From Diphasiastrum complanatum (lineage: Eukaryota > Streptophyta > Lycopodiopsida > Lycopodiales > Lycopodiaceae): a stretch of DNA of 64,000 bases. Location: contig MU832599.1 of assembly GCA_029204225.1 (NCBI GenBank), positions 1 through 64,000 of the forward strand. The letters are read 5' to 3'. The position numbers were made by a program, and so were the translations under genes. Shown here piece after piece: positions 9,574 through 21,712 of this stretch. Numbering within the stretch: position 1 is the stretch's first letter; each line of letters opens with the position of its first letter. The notes below the pieces were generated by a model. The model had not been told where the DNA came from, ran no database searches, and saw only the letters and a program-made list of their open reading frames with translations.

Positions 9574-10630
9574 TGTTGAATCATAAGCATGTGTATGAAT
9601 CTGAACTATGTTATCACTCTCATGGGAACGAATCTCCGCGTGACAAGTTATAGTTATTGGGATTTTGGCGCCGCTGCAAGAGTCTACGCGTCGCGACAGA
9701 GAGAACCTAGCGAAAATCCTCAGTGCATACAACTACGTCTATCGGATTCAGACCGACTTCGACAGATCGAATGTTGTCCTACTTGATCACGGCTTCAAAG
9801 TCACCGGATCGATACGATCGATTCCATAGCCATGCACAAGTTAATATAGTTTTAGATTTAGCTTTGCGGAAGCGTATGAGGTGCGGAAACTAGAGCGACA
9901 AATCGACGTATGTTATCAGTCATATGAATGCAATTTAATTTACGAATAAGTTTATCTGCAAGTAGGAATCGATCTGAACATGAATAAAAGTGCTCATGCA
10001 ATCACAGCATACACGACCTAGATTATAGAACAATGATTATTCAGCCGTGAAGAAAATACCGTTTGAATGCAGACAAAGTTGTGTTCTTTTGGAATCAATA
10101 CTCTGTGATAACAGAGAGAAAGAACAAAACAATTGTGCTCTATATGTTCGATTGATCGACTACAATATGTGTGTAACTGATCGATCTCTTCTTGTCTTAG
10201 GAGCTAACCGAGCATAAGTTGTTGGATATATACATATGGATTAAGGCACTACGTGTTGTTGGGACTGCCTTCGGACAGCATCTTGTTCTGTTGGAGATTT
10301 CGTCCGGGCATGAGTCAATGTGCTTGTTGATCCACCGATAGTCGGATTGCGGCCGATTATTCGAGGATGGCCGAATAATCGAATCTGGTCAGATGGTCCG
10401 AGATGGTCGAACTATCGAGGATGGCAGAACAATTGAAGATGGCCAAATAATCAAGGATGACCGAATAGTCGAAGATGTCCGAACAATCGGAAAAACACTA
10501 TCACTGATTCTTTTGTATTTATGCAAATTGTTAGAAAACAAGTGTATTTCTGCAAAGTATGCGACGGCTAAGTATTTACATGGATCTAGATTAGCAGAGA
10601 GAGAGGGATGAAGAGGACAGAAATCCAACA
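9574..10630 (-). repeat. 1057-bp 3' LTR of the copia element
   Basis: The right end reads ATCCAACA directly beside a G7 polypurine tract on the minus strand (10631-10642). The left end starts TGTTGAAT, giving near-perfect inverted ends (TGTTGAAT against TGTTGGAT). A TATATA box lies near 10230 on the minus strand. The other LTR is missing, so no target duplication can be tested. The LTR carries a seven-unit 18-bp repeat. Confidence 0.7.
10365..10490. repeat. Seven tandem 18-bp units inside the LTR
   Basis: The units follow the pattern GGATGGCCGAATAATCGA with 2-6 changes each; the second unit is the most divergent. The period is exactly 18, so the plus strand encodes a repeating six-residue pattern (GRTIED-like). 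That frame is probably chance. The array sits in what would be the U3 part of the LTR, so a regulatory role is possible but unproven. Confidence 0.85.
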
Positions 10631-10839
10631 CCCCCCCTTAATATGGATTCTTGAACGCCTTGATTTTCAAATTCAAAATAGCACACAAAAAATTGTGTGC
10701 TTTCTGATTTAACCCTTTTGTAAATATATCAGCTGTCATTTACTAGGTTCTACAAAATTTCATACTTATCTCCTTGTTGAGTATCTTGCTCCTGATGTAG
10801 TGGTACTTAATTTTGATGTGCTTGCTCCTAGATTGAAAT

Positions 10840-11476
10840 CTAGGATTGATCGATAATGCAATAGCACTTTGATTGTTGCACAATAATTGTTGGAGCAAAT
10901 TGTTTGAGACCAATATCAGACAATAAATTCTTCAACCAAATTGTCTCTTTAGTAGTTTGAGAGGCTGCAATGTACTCAGATTCTGTAGATGACATTGCAA
11001 TGGAGGTCTGTTTTCGACTGTTCCAAGATATTGTATCATTATTGAACAGGAAGACAAGCCCAAAAGTGGATCTTCTGGTGTCTTTATCGCCTGACCAATT
11101 TGCATCTATATATCCATGAAGTGTATGGATATTGGATGAATCAACATCACCATAGCAGATACAGAAGTCAATAGTAGCTCGTACATATCTAATTACTTTG
11201 AAAAGAGCTTTCCAGTTGATCATACTAGGGTTGGCCATATATTGGCTCAAGGAACTGATGGTGTATGCAAGATCGGACCCGGTAGAGATCGTTGCATACA
11301 TCAGGAATCCGATAATCGATTGATATGGATACCCCTTCATTTCGGCCTTCTCCTCATTGGTTAGAGGGCATTGCTCCTCGGATAGTTTTAGACCTAGATC
11401 CATGGGATTATGTACAAACTTGCAATTCATAAAATTGAATTTCGTCAACAAATTATCAAAGTACCTTTGTTGGGTG
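10840..11476 (-). pseudogene. Copia RT tail and RNase H
   Basis: The frame runs from QQRYFDNLLTKF at the solo-LTR insertion site through GYPYQSIIGFLMYATISTGS to the RNase H domain. That domain reads GYIDANWSGDKDTRRSTFG, SWNSRKQTSIAMSSTESEY and TKETIWLKNLL, with the conserved D and E residues in place. The frame is open for about 204 codons and ends at a TGA near 10840. It is the 3' end of the minus-strand copia pol gene and continues from the RT piece on the other side of the solo LTR. Confidence 0.85.
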
Positions 11477-11481
11477 ATATA

Positions 11482-12316
11482 TGTGAAAAATGCAAGAATT
11501 ATACTTGGTCAAGTCCAAATCTATGTATATAGGATGATTACACATGTGTGGAGCCTATTCCCATGTGTGAAATAGATGTACTTTTCATGTAGTACAATCA
11601 TATAGTTTGTTCATATAGTCTAAATCAAGTTCTATTGGCTAAAAAGACCAAAATCATGTTTTTTAGTCATATGCCACATGGCATCAATCTAAAGATTGCA
11701 TGAAGCCACATCATGAGATTAGGTGTCAAATCCCATGTGTAGAGGTCTGCTCACACGTGTGGAATAAGCTGAGGAAGTCGAATTTGCACTTCTAGAAGAG
11801 TTTTTCCTAGTTCTCTACATAGAAGAAAAATGGACCAAAAGAGCGCCAAATAAAAGGTTTTGTCCAAGCGTCAATTTTGCATGATGAATCATCACATGAC
11901 AAAGCACCCTCACACATGTGAGATTAGAGGGATGATCAGTATCACGAGCTACCACTTTTTGTATATATAGAACCACATTTGGCCGTAATCAACAAGCAAC
12001 ACCAATCTTGGTTTTGGAGGCAATTCTTGTCAATTTCATCATTTGTCTTGATTTTTCTTGATAGTTTTGAGTTCCTATCATATTGTACTTTGATTTTAGG
12101 CTGGATTTCGTACTCTGACATGTTTTCACACGTGTGAAACCAGCAAGTACAATTCCCATTCCTTTATGATTGTTCTTGTTAGATTTTCTCATCTAAATTT
12201 GATCTAGATTGATCTAAATCTTGTGTAGATTGGTAGATCAATTGTATCTAACATCCAATCACTCTTGTGGATCATTTTAGGATCCATTCTTGGTCAAATT
12301 TTGCAAATTTCTCACA
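11482..12316 (+). mobile_element. 835-bp solo LTR inserted in copia pol
   Basis: It begins TGTGAAAAATGCAAG and ends TTGCAAATTTCTCACA, which form near inverted ends. It is flanked by a perfect 5-bp duplication, ATATA (11477-11481 and 12317-12321). The insertion splits a codon region of the RT: the reading frame on each side matches adjacent copia pol sequence. A TATATA box lies near 11964. It carries several CACACGTGTG-type palindromes, including 16 perfect bases at 12124-12139. No internal region is present, so it is a solo LTR formed by LTR-LTR recombination. It is related to the LTR at 58118. Confidence 0.9.
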
Positions 12317-12321
12317 ATATA

Positions 12322-13190
12322 GAGAAGTCTTCTGCTTCTATCTCTATGTATCTGAATCCGAAGACAGTAATGCGCTTCTCCAAGATCTATCATCTCGAAT
12401 TCTTGGGATAGCATCATCTTTGTATCATTTGTCAGTTCGATATTGTTGCTAAATAGTAACGTATCATCTACGTAGAGTGTGATGATGACAAAGAATTGAT
12501 TGATAGCTTTGAAATATACATTATAGTCTGCAAAGCTTGGTTCAAATCCATGATCGATCAAGAATGTGTTCATTCGATGACACCATGCTCTAGACGATTG
12601 CTTCAGACCATACAAAGCTTTATGAAGTTTGTACATCTATCTGGTGTACCTCAATATCTGTTGCAGCAGCATATGATAGTAGCAATCGAATGGAAGTGTA
12701 TTTGACCACTGGGCTAAAGGTTTCAAAGTAGTCGATATTGGAAATTTGTGAAAATCCCCTTGCCATGAGTCGAGTTTTCCTTCTGTCGATACTGCTGTTT
12801 GGTTTGTATTTGATCTTAAAGATCCATTTCTGTTGATTTTTTTTTGTCTACTGATAGCTTGGTGATAGTCCATGTGTTGTCCTTCAACAATGAGTTGTAC
12901 TCCTTGTCCATTGCTTCTTTTCAGAGATCTAAATCGGCATGTGACAAAGCTTCCTCAACTGTGATTGCTCCTGAATAGAGTACTGAGCACACTCATCAGT
13001 GTATCGGACAGGCTGAGTTCAAATTCTTGTTCATCTTCTGATTGAAGTCTTTGGCTGAGAAATTTGACTTTGTTTCGACTGTGTCGACTGCTTCTGAGTT
13101 GAAGTTTCTTCTTCTTCTTTTGGGTACGACTGTAGAGAGTGACTATTGGAAGAAATCGAAATAGTCTTTCGATATACATCAGATTTCGGG
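12322..13190 (-). pseudogene. Copia reverse transcriptase remnant
   Basis: The frame 12636-12277 reads KLHKALYGLKQSSRAWCHRM and IITLYVDDTLLFS, the hallmark copia RT motifs, with the YVDD box intact. The upstream part (12873-12637) is frameshifted and reads QKKINRNGSLRSN-like, a degraded KWVFKxK block. The farthest part (13179-12955) is a serine-rich, acidic linker between integrase and RT. Multiple frameshifts are present. Confidence 0.75.
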
Positions 13191-15689
13191 TGTTCCCTTG
13201 AGATATGTTGATTTTTTTTCCACCCTGTTTATCTGTTATAGTGTTAACCCTCTATATTAGTTAACTTTTTATTACTCCCTAGGCCTAACATTTATCGAGG
13301 GTGCACTGTACTACAAAAACATAACAACATGCAGGGCCTTTCGCAATCGCATCCGATCACCTTTTGTTTTGTGTGTTAATTCAACAATTTTAGAATTATG
13401 GCAAGGACTTCACAACATAATGCCACATTAATAACTAGATTACATACATTTAAAACTTCAATAGATAATAACAAAGTTCGATACAACTTTTGTCTTTTTG
13501 TCTTTTGGAAGATGAGTTTGGACTTGTAAATCCAAAATTGCTAAATACCAACTTATTATTGAATTCACATGAAGAGATCTAAGATGATAAGATTTTTTGA
13601 TAATTATTATTCCACTGTGTTAGACACAATTAACCAAACAAATTTGTCCTAGAAAAGACTCTTGCTCACCTCTGCTTTCCTATCTAACATTGATCAGATG
13701 AAAGTGAAAACTGTCACAGATCTTCAAGTTAAAAAAGGCTACATAGTAAGTATTTAGCTTGGTAATATGCACCATAGTTATTGTGAAAATAATAATAAGA
13801 TAAGCACGTGGAGGATCTATTCTATGCTTTAAGCTATATAGCATGAGAGCATGATAAGGTTAAGATGTAATGCATATTTTAGGTGATTCATATTTAATTT
13901 GCATATTGTCATATATTTTGAATCTGAAATATATCTATAATAAGTTTCTGTTTTATAATAGCAAATTTGATATTAGTTTGTTTGAACATTTGAAGTTACA
14001 CAAAGCAACAATTTGTTACACATTTGTCGTATTTTTTTTTGAGGTACAAACAAATGCATTTATTAGCTTTTTTTTAGTAGTTTTAATGATTCATTTGCTT
14101 TTGTTTAGCTCAAAACATGAAAAGTAGTTAGAGTTTTTACAATTGTAAAAGTAAGATTGCATATTAAGATTTGAAAAGATTGAAAATTGTGTACAAAATG
14201 ATTTTGCCAATAAATACGTGATTTGAATGGGTTTAATATTTTGAACACAAAGTATGCCTTCATTTTGGAATTTTGAAGTTGGCAAGTATTCAAGAATATT
14301 AATGGTCAATATTCACAATAATCACGATTAATAGTCAAAACATTTCAGTATTTATGATTAGTATTGAAGATCATTATTCACAATAATCACGATAAGTGTT
14401 CACAATAATCATGATTAATATTCACGTGTATTCACGTGTATTCATGGAATCACGATCAGTATTCACAAAAATCACAATCAATATTCAAGATATTCTCTTT
14501 TCAATATTCACAATTTTAGATAATCGTCGCCAACCATCAATCACGTAGTCTTCAAGATGCATCTATGAAAAGTCGATCAATTCTTTATCCAAGACATGAA
14601 AGACATTTTGTATACATCTTGCAAAAGAAGACTCTATTAGAAATATTAAAAATATATTATCAAAAAATTTCAAAACGTATTGTAACTTGTCATATTTATT
14701 CATTCAAGCATGCGAGAGCACAAGAAGAAGAAGAAAAAAAAAATAAACTAGAACATTGTGAAATCAAACATGCATCAGTTTTTAAGTCTCGAACTGACAT
14801 ATGTGATTATTATAATCTGCATGTTCACAATCAAGCATGCAATAGCAACTGAAATAAATTCATTTGCTTGTTTTTTTTTCTATGCATGTAGGCTATGCAA
14901 GTCACTTTTCGGTCATTCACCATATGTCGTTTGCTATTTTCCATGCTACAAGGCAAGGCCAAAAACCACCTAAGACTAGGCCTGGCTCAATAGGCACCAG
15001 AACCATGAAGAGTTTGAATGTCATGATGGCTCAAAACATGGTTCATAAGTAGCTAAAGCTGATAGCTTCGAACATAGTCCTATGCAACTTAGTTCAATAG
15101 CTCCACATGAGAAGATACATACATCTTTACAGAGAACCAGTGGCGAAACCAATTACTCGCTATTTAAAGTATACTACTTTCTAGACGAGAAGACGTTGCT
15201 TATGCATGAATCAATGTGATCTGAAAATATGAAAATAGCTCTAAAAATAGAAATTTTGGAGGTAAAACCGGAAAAGAAAACTACGCCTATGCCAAATTTA
15301 AAAAGCAAATGTTTTATCAAGAGAAAGCAAAACTATGCTTCAACAAGAACATAGATGGCATTTCAACCATGGTTTACAATGCAAGTAATGAAATCATGAA
15401 AATGACTGTGGTGATGATACTATAGAATAACAAATCGCTTAGCGTCTGATAACAAATAATCTCCAAAGAAAGTTGCACTAAGAGTAATAAGTTACACGAA
15501 TTGTACAAAAAAATCTAGATGACCAAAGTTGTGTCACAATAACTCACATCCAAATTTAAACAAGCAGTCCTTTTAAGTACATAAGAGAAAAGATTCGACA
15601 AATGTTATGATTGATTTCTTGAAGAAAAATTGAAGCTGATGTCATTAGTAGCAGCGACACAAGATTGGTTCTTCAACCAATTGGTTAAA
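13191..15689. other. AT-rich stretch without a recognised gene
   Basis: No frame here carries a recognisable domain; the short open frames are low-complexity AT-rich DNA. A degenerate array of ATTCACAATAATCACGAT-like motifs lies at 14300-14500. The left boundary is the truncated copia linker and the right is gypsy gag. Confidence 0.5.
14300..14500. repeat. Degenerate short tandem repeat (TATTCACAATAATCACGAT-like)
   Basis: Motifs such as ATTCACAATAATCACGAT, GTTCACAATAATCATGAT and ATTCACAAAAATCACAAT recur about ten times with irregular spacing. A doubled TATTCACGTG is embedded near 14425. The array does not code for anything recognisable. Confidence 0.7.
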
Positions 15690-17020
15690 GAAAAAACCAC
15701 CTAGGAGGTGGTCAAAGCGGCCTTTGTCATCCGCTTTAAACCAAAGCAGTTCTTGGAAGACCCATTCATCCTACTGAGTAAAATCAAAATAGGAAAGTGA
15801 GAAAGGGTCCAGGATTATATCGAGCAAATCAAGCACCTCAGATCCGAGTGCAATAGAGCCCTAACTCCCGATCATGCTAAAATAATGTGTATCCTAGCTA
15901 GGTTACCACGCTGCATCATAAGAGAGCCCAACTGATGGAAGCAATACGTCACATTGTAAGAGGCTATGGAAGATGTCATCAGATAAGAGGATGAGGGCTC
16001 CGATGATGATATTGGCAACACCGATCAACATCTTCGGTTGCATCCACCTCCAATGCTTCAAATCTTTCAACCAATCTACTGATGGAGCAATTTACCAAAT
16101 TTCACAAACAACAAATGGCAATAAATTACAGCCTAGTTTGATAAAAAATTGAAGGCCTTGCAAGGTGTTGTTGCAACATCCTCAACCACACCAAAACAGA
16201 ACCAGCAATAATATTCAAAAAGAGAGAATATATGGTGTCTAATTTGTACTCAAAACCATACTAGTAATGAGTGTCCCGTCTTGAAATAGAATCTCAAGTT
16301 GACACATAGGTATTGCCATCTGTGTAATGCATCCTCGCACGAGACAACATTTTGTCCATTTAACCTTGGGATCATACAACAAAATAGGGCACAATTCCAA
16401 AGCTCTTATCCATATCATCGGGGGCACTAAACGTGGCACCTCGGATTGGATTAGCACTAAATCAACAATGCATGGCATTACCAGCACCATCAGGGCTAGA
16501 CAACAACCAAGTGGCCTAGGTTAACTTAGTAGTAGCAGAGAATGATGCATCGCCCCAGCTGAACATCCATGGTCAAAGACCAACCCTCTATGTCAGGACC
16601 ATATCCATATACGAGGGAGAAAGGACAACAATATTAGAGAATCCGTTGTTGGATACAAGAAGCACAAGCAGAGGAAACAACACAAACTAAGGTAAAACTT
16701 GTGGTACCACCAGTTCTAGAAATTTCAGCACCAACAATTGGTTGGCCACTAACATCAGACCTAAATGATCAATTACACCATCAAGAGACTCTCTTTCACA
16801 CAATCGAATCTGAGGTTCTATGAACAGAATTGCTCATAAGTATGTTATCCAACAAAATGAATGTAACCATCGGTGATTTTTTGAGTATCGCACCTCAAGC
16901 CAAGAGCAATCTAGCAGAATGGCTGAACATAGAATCTGAACCAACAACCAAAGAACCCTTGTACTATGTCGGGTATGAGGAGACGAGCAACGTCCTCCAC
17001 ATTGGAGCAACGTGGGAGAG
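15690..17020 (+). pseudogene. Gypsy gag remnant with two zinc knuckles
   Basis: Frames with stops read RFKPKQFLEDPFILLSKIK, DYIEQIKHLRSECN and ILARLPRC, consistent with a gag core. Two knuckle-like motifs follow near 16230-16340: WCLICTQNHTSNECP and RYCHLCNASSHETTFCP. The last frame (16830 onward) reads NVTIGDFLSIAPQAKSNLAE, like the segment just before gypsy proteases. The WCxxC...HTxNECP motif also occurs on the minus strand near 63.33 kb, so the two are likely the same lineage. It ends at the first Tat-like direct repeat, with no protease. Confidence 0.65.
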
Positions 17021-17024
17021 TGAG

Positions 17025-17986
17025 CAAAGAAAAATGAGGGCCGCCTACAAAAAAATAGGCGTTGAAAAAGGGCCTCACCCAAAATTTGGATATTAAATGC
17101 CAAAACACCTTGGAGGCTATAAAAATTGGGAGGTACACCCACTAGCCATTGAAATTTTGGGCTTCTAGGGTGTACAAAAGGGAAAACTTGAATGGCCTCC
17201 CTAGCCTTTGACAAAAATGGCATCTTGGCTAGTTTTGGAAGAGGGCCTTGAATGCACCACTCCCTCACTCTCTTATGGAGGCCACTAGGTGTACTATCAA
17301 ATGGGTTGAGGACAAATGGCAAAGAGGGCTTGAAGGACATGAAGAATGGCAAGATGGCATTGTGAAGGGGATGCATTGGATTTTCCTATGAGAAGGAGCC
17401 AACTCCTTGTATTTTAAATGTTAGTGTATTTGGATGTTAGTTAGTGTGAGTGGATGTTAGTGCTTTTGGATGTTAGTGTATTTGTGAGTGGATGTTAGTG
17501 TATTTGGATGTTAGTGCTTTTGTGAGTTAGTGTTTTTGTGTGGTAGTGCTTTTGTGATTTGATAATTTGATAGTTGGATGATAGTTGGAATTTTGGATAA
17601 TGAGATGATGTTGATAGTTGCTAAGTTGAGAGTGGAGAGTTTGATGAGTTTGATGTGATAGTTTTGATGTGATGTTGGTTCAGAGTCTTTTTGATGAGAA
17701 CTTGCTTGCTTGAGGATGCTTGGAAGTTAGTTCCATTTTGGTGTAAGTGATCGTGAATGGTGGTGCTCTATGTTAGGGTTGTTATGATTGTTAGTAAGCT
17801 TGGATGTTAGTGCCTTATGTGGTGATGCTTGAGGGTGTTGCCAATTCATAGGTAATTACTTAAGGTTTAGTCACACTATGGTTGTATGGAGGTCGGAGCT
17901 TGGGTTTGTAGGCTCTCTTCCGTTCCTTGGATGCTCATTGGGAGATTGCAATGCTTGTTTTATAATGTTGGAGAGTGTTGAAGGTT
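17025..17986 (+). repeat. Direct repeat R1, part of the probable 5' LTR
   Basis: 962 bp nearly identical to 27425-28372, roughly 97% by eye. The main length difference is a 14-bp indel in a TTTGATGTGAT repeat. Both copies hold GGCTATAAAAATTGG (a TATA box) near 17112 and a block of TTGGATGTTAGTG-like short repeats at 17430-17540. R1 starts abruptly at the end of the gypsy gag remnant. Sequence from 17987 to the primer site at 19741 has no second copy, as expected if the right LTR is truncated. Confidence 0.8.
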
Positions 17987-19740
17987 GAGTAATGCATGAA
18001 GTGGACATCAAGTGAGTGTTTGAGATTGTTTCTTGCCCTTACTATTGTAGGTGATTGCTTGTTGGTTGAATACCATTATTGCATTGTACAATGTGTTGAG
18101 GTTAGTAGCTTCATACTTAGTGAGAGTTGTTCTTAGTAAGTAATTGGTTGTTTGTATACTTATCAGGAGTTGATGATAATGATCAGGATGAGTGTTTGTG
18201 GTTTGGATTGGAGTGTGTTTTTTGTCCAATTAAGGATCGAGCATAGTATTGCTGGAATGTTCGTATGCTTGCCTTTGTGATTTGGTGCTTTTTGTCGTAC
18301 TTATGTCTCGTCCTTCTCGTTGAGTGGTGTGATGATCATACATCGTCTGATGGTCGAATGTTTGGAGTAACTCTAATACTTGTTGTCCCGTGTGAAGGAG
18401 AAGTGTTCATGTCTTGTTGACTAAATGTGGTGAAATGGATTGCATGTTGCAACATACGTTGGTGTTTAAAGTTTGGAATGTATATGTCAATTGTTATAAA
18501 CACATAGAGTGAAGTGTCTCTGTATCAGCCATGATACAAACCATTATCCTAGTGACGCATTCAAAGGTTCTCCACCGCAACAACACCCAGTTCACACGAG
18601 GTTTCATTCAACAATGGGCGCAATCTACTCCACAGGCACAGTGACTGACGACATTCGAACACTGCCCACAGATGGAAATCAGAGTTTTGTGACCTGTCAT
18701 AGACTACTGCAGCTTCACAGAGAGAAAAACCATACCTTTGAGCGCACAATTTGTCTGCCTTTGTGGGTTTACCGGTAGTATGAACTCAGAATCACTTGCT
18801 TGCAATGATAATGTTGTTTGCTTGAGTTCAGTAATTGCAATTACCTAACTAGTGAATGGATTGTTGTAGCGTATGGGTTGATTGTGCATTATAGTGAATC
18901 GTTTTTAGCACAAATTCAAATTCAGTCCGGAATCGTAATATTTTATAAACAGATACGACATGGCTAATTAGAACGATGATTGCCTATTTCCAACTCGTTT
19001 AGGGAAAGTGTTAAGTAAATAACTTTGTTTCGTACTGATTTAGAATGTGTTGTATGGAGAGAACCGTAGGCTAGGTAGTTAACATCTTGCTGAGTTAGAT
19101 TTATTAAATGACTATATGGAATCGTCAAGTTTTTGAAGTGTTTCTTACGTTTTTTCCATTATGAAGCGTATTAATTGGACCCGAACTCTGTGAAACACCA
19201 GAGCGGGCCGTCCATCATCCGCGGTTGAAATACACCGTCTTGGTTAAGTGTCACACTAGTCACACTTGTCGTCGGTACTGTCTAGCAAAATACCTAGACC
19301 CGACGGCCGGCGAAAATACCGTCGCTTATCAAACAAAGCGGTGCGTATAACTTGCACCCCACAAGCACATTAGGCAATAGATCGGTTTCAAGCCCATGTA
19401 AGATTTCTATTAACTATAAGCTGAATTCAAAAGGGAAAGAGACATTAGCAAGATCCTAACGCGAATTAGTGATCAAAAGTTTTACAGAACCGTGACCCTA
19501 AAAAGCTAGTGAATCATTGCATCAAAATTACTAGCACCTCCTCCTTACAATCATACTTCTGAGAGCCTGAAAAACTCTTATTGGCTCGGGAGCATGGGAT
19601 AACAGAGAAAACCCCCAGGATTGGATGTGGCAAGACCTCTGTTACTCACGTAGGGGATAACCACCATCAGTAGTGGTGCCCCTTGAGTTTTTTAGGACTT
19701 TTTGGCTGGACCAATCCCCCGCCGAAAAAGGCTCTAACAT

Positions 19741-19758
19741 TGGTGCGTCTGCCGGGAG
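19741..19758 (+). other. Candidate primer-binding site of the Tat-like element
   Basis: TGGTGCGTCTGCCGGGAG follows an LTR-like end (GCTCTAACA, 19739) by one base. It resembles the TGGCGCCGTTGCCGGGGA type common in Tat/Athila elements. Gag begins 20-40 bases downstream. The matching tRNA was not verified. Confidence 0.55.
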
Positions 19759-19779
19759 TTACCTGATAAGAGATATTGC

Positions 19780-21570
19780 TTGAAGGGTAGTCATACTACC
19801 AATGGCCTACAAATTTCATACGTCTCAGATTGCATATGTTGTGAACAATTCTACTGTTTAGACCGTCAACCGCAAGATAGCATGGTTGTGCAAGCTACTA
19901 ATGCACATGTTGTTTTCAGAAAATCGATATCAAGTTTAGAGCGTTTAGGGCTTAGAAGAAGCCATCGTAGGTTTCTTGTCCCACCAGCCTTAAATGATGA
20001 GTCTCACCCACCTATAATGGACTTGGATGATACGTTGGAACCTATAGAAGAACTACTAGAACTTGAGCCAACCGACGCTACAGAACCACCGTTAGTGAAC
20101 GTAACACCTGCTGCTACAAAACCTGTTGCCAACATAATGGCAAGACGTTTGACTGAGCCAATCGTAGTACCCCCGGAGACAGGAGGACTACCCAAGCTTA
20201 GTGGATCCACTCCTGAGTTTCATGGAGCACCATATGAAAGTGCCGAAGAGCATATTGATGCTTTTTGGACCACCTGCTTTACCAGTGCCATCACAAACCC
20301 ACATCATGAAATGATGTTTTTCACCACCACTTTATCTGGAACGGCTAGGCACTGGTATCATAATCTGCAGAGAGGCTCAATTCACACCATTGAGGAGCTC
20401 CATAGACTGTTTTTAATTGAGTATGCTCCCCACCGAACGGCTGATGGCCTACTGTTCACACTGACTTCCCTACAACAAGGAAGTAACAAAACCATCTGAC
20501 AATATTGGCATCGTTTGACAGAGTTGTCACGCCAAGTGGAACCGACTGTGTTACTACCACCCCCATTACTATTGACCTTCTTTCTGCGAGGGCTCAAGAA
20601 TGACATACAAATGATTGTACGTCAGAGTAACCCCCAGACGTTGGCTGAGGCAGTAGAGAAGGCAATTGTGGTAGAAGACGCACAGATTGTGGTTGCCCAC
20701 GCATCCCACCTATCACAAGCAGTGAACAGCTTGAACCTAAGCCCAGAAACATGGAGAGGAGGCCCAATCGCAGCTATAGGAGCACACCCCATAGTGGAAC
20801 CCCGTCCCATACAGGCTATTGAACCTCGACAAGGCAGGAACGTGCAAACACAAGATGCACGAAGGCTCTAGGCACAGATGCCCGATAGAGACTATGAGAA
20901 TACAGGTTCTAACGCAGAACTAGACGATATGCGAGCCATGCTAAAGGGGTACATGGACGTGATGAGTGAGAATATGCAGACCTTAGCAGCAGATGTAAAC
21001 TTTCTCAAATGACACCAAAATTTGTTGGGTCAAAGACACCCCATAGAAGGACCGAATCCCTTAGTGTGTAGACACTGTAGAGGGAATCATTTAAATCGAA
21101 ACTGTCCCAACCAAGTGTGCGGGTACTGCAAGAGGCCTGGACACTTGGAGGATAGATGCTGGGTACATAGAGACGCATTAAACACTGGGAATAGGATGCC
21201 TGGGCCAGTGAACCATAGACCCTAGGAGGACAAAACGGCGGGGCCATCAAGGCCACCTCAATACATACAACGCGGACCCAGGATTAGCCAGGTGGATAAA
21301 GGGAAGGCATGCATAGAAGATGACCGGCCACCCGTGAACTTCATTGTCGTGGAGACACTAGAGGAACCCACGAGCAGGAAAGTGATTTTAGTAGTGACCC
21401 GGAGTAACCTCCAAATGGAGCTACCTCCCAGGAAACCCAAGCCTACACCAAAACCACCACCGGAGGTAGATAACCCAGTAGTCATTGAGAAGCCAGTATT
21501 TGAGCTACACCCATCTACGAGGATCCACTGCCCAAAGAGCAAGGAATTCACTTTCCGATGCAATAGGTAA
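19780..21570 (+). pseudogene. Tat-like Gag, one frame with four nonsense codons
   Basis: The whole 597-codon stretch stays in one frame, broken only by TGA at 20497, TAG at 20869, TGA at 21010 and TAG at 21223. The gag core reads LSGTARHWYHNLQRGSIHTI, EELHRLFLIEYAPHRTADG and later YWHRLTELSRQV. Two zinc knuckles follow, CRHCRGNHLNRNC and CGYCKRPGHLEDRC (about 21070-21165), then a proline/lysine-rich tail. Each stop can come from CGA or CAG by one C-to-T change, so the gene was probably silenced by methylation and decayed without frameshifts. Protease should follow, but that block is reversed. Confidence 0.85.
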
Positions 21571-21712
21571 TGCCTTAGTTTGGCGGTAGCGTAAGCTATC
21601 CCCAAACAAATTTTCTCAGCCTTACTATAATTAAGTTAGGCTTTGTTCAGTTTTCTCCCTATAAAAATAATAGGGTGATATTTTTTGTCCCAAATCTGGG
21701 CCAAGGCAACAG

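Larger units (their letters stand above)
9574..13190 (-). mobile_element. Ty1/copia element, 3' half only, minus strand
   Basis: Reading right to left, the pieces are an integrase-RT linker (13179-12955), RT (12900-12322), RNase H (11476-10840), a polypurine tract (10642-10631) and a 3' LTR (10630-9574). The gag, protease and integrase half is absent. A solo LTR of another copia family is inserted in pol between RT and RNase H. This element is therefore older than that insertion. Confidence 0.8.

Noticed and set aside
10393-10611. 72-codon frame with repeating GRTIED-like residues
   Set aside because: It is the translation of the 18-bp LTR repeat array in a non-coding LTR and has no gene context.
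16834-17376. 180-codon minus-strand frame, repeated as 145 codons at 27339-27776
   Set aside because: Both lie in the direct repeats R1/R2 (LTR-like), antisense to their promoter, with no recognisable domain. The similarity only reflects the repeat.
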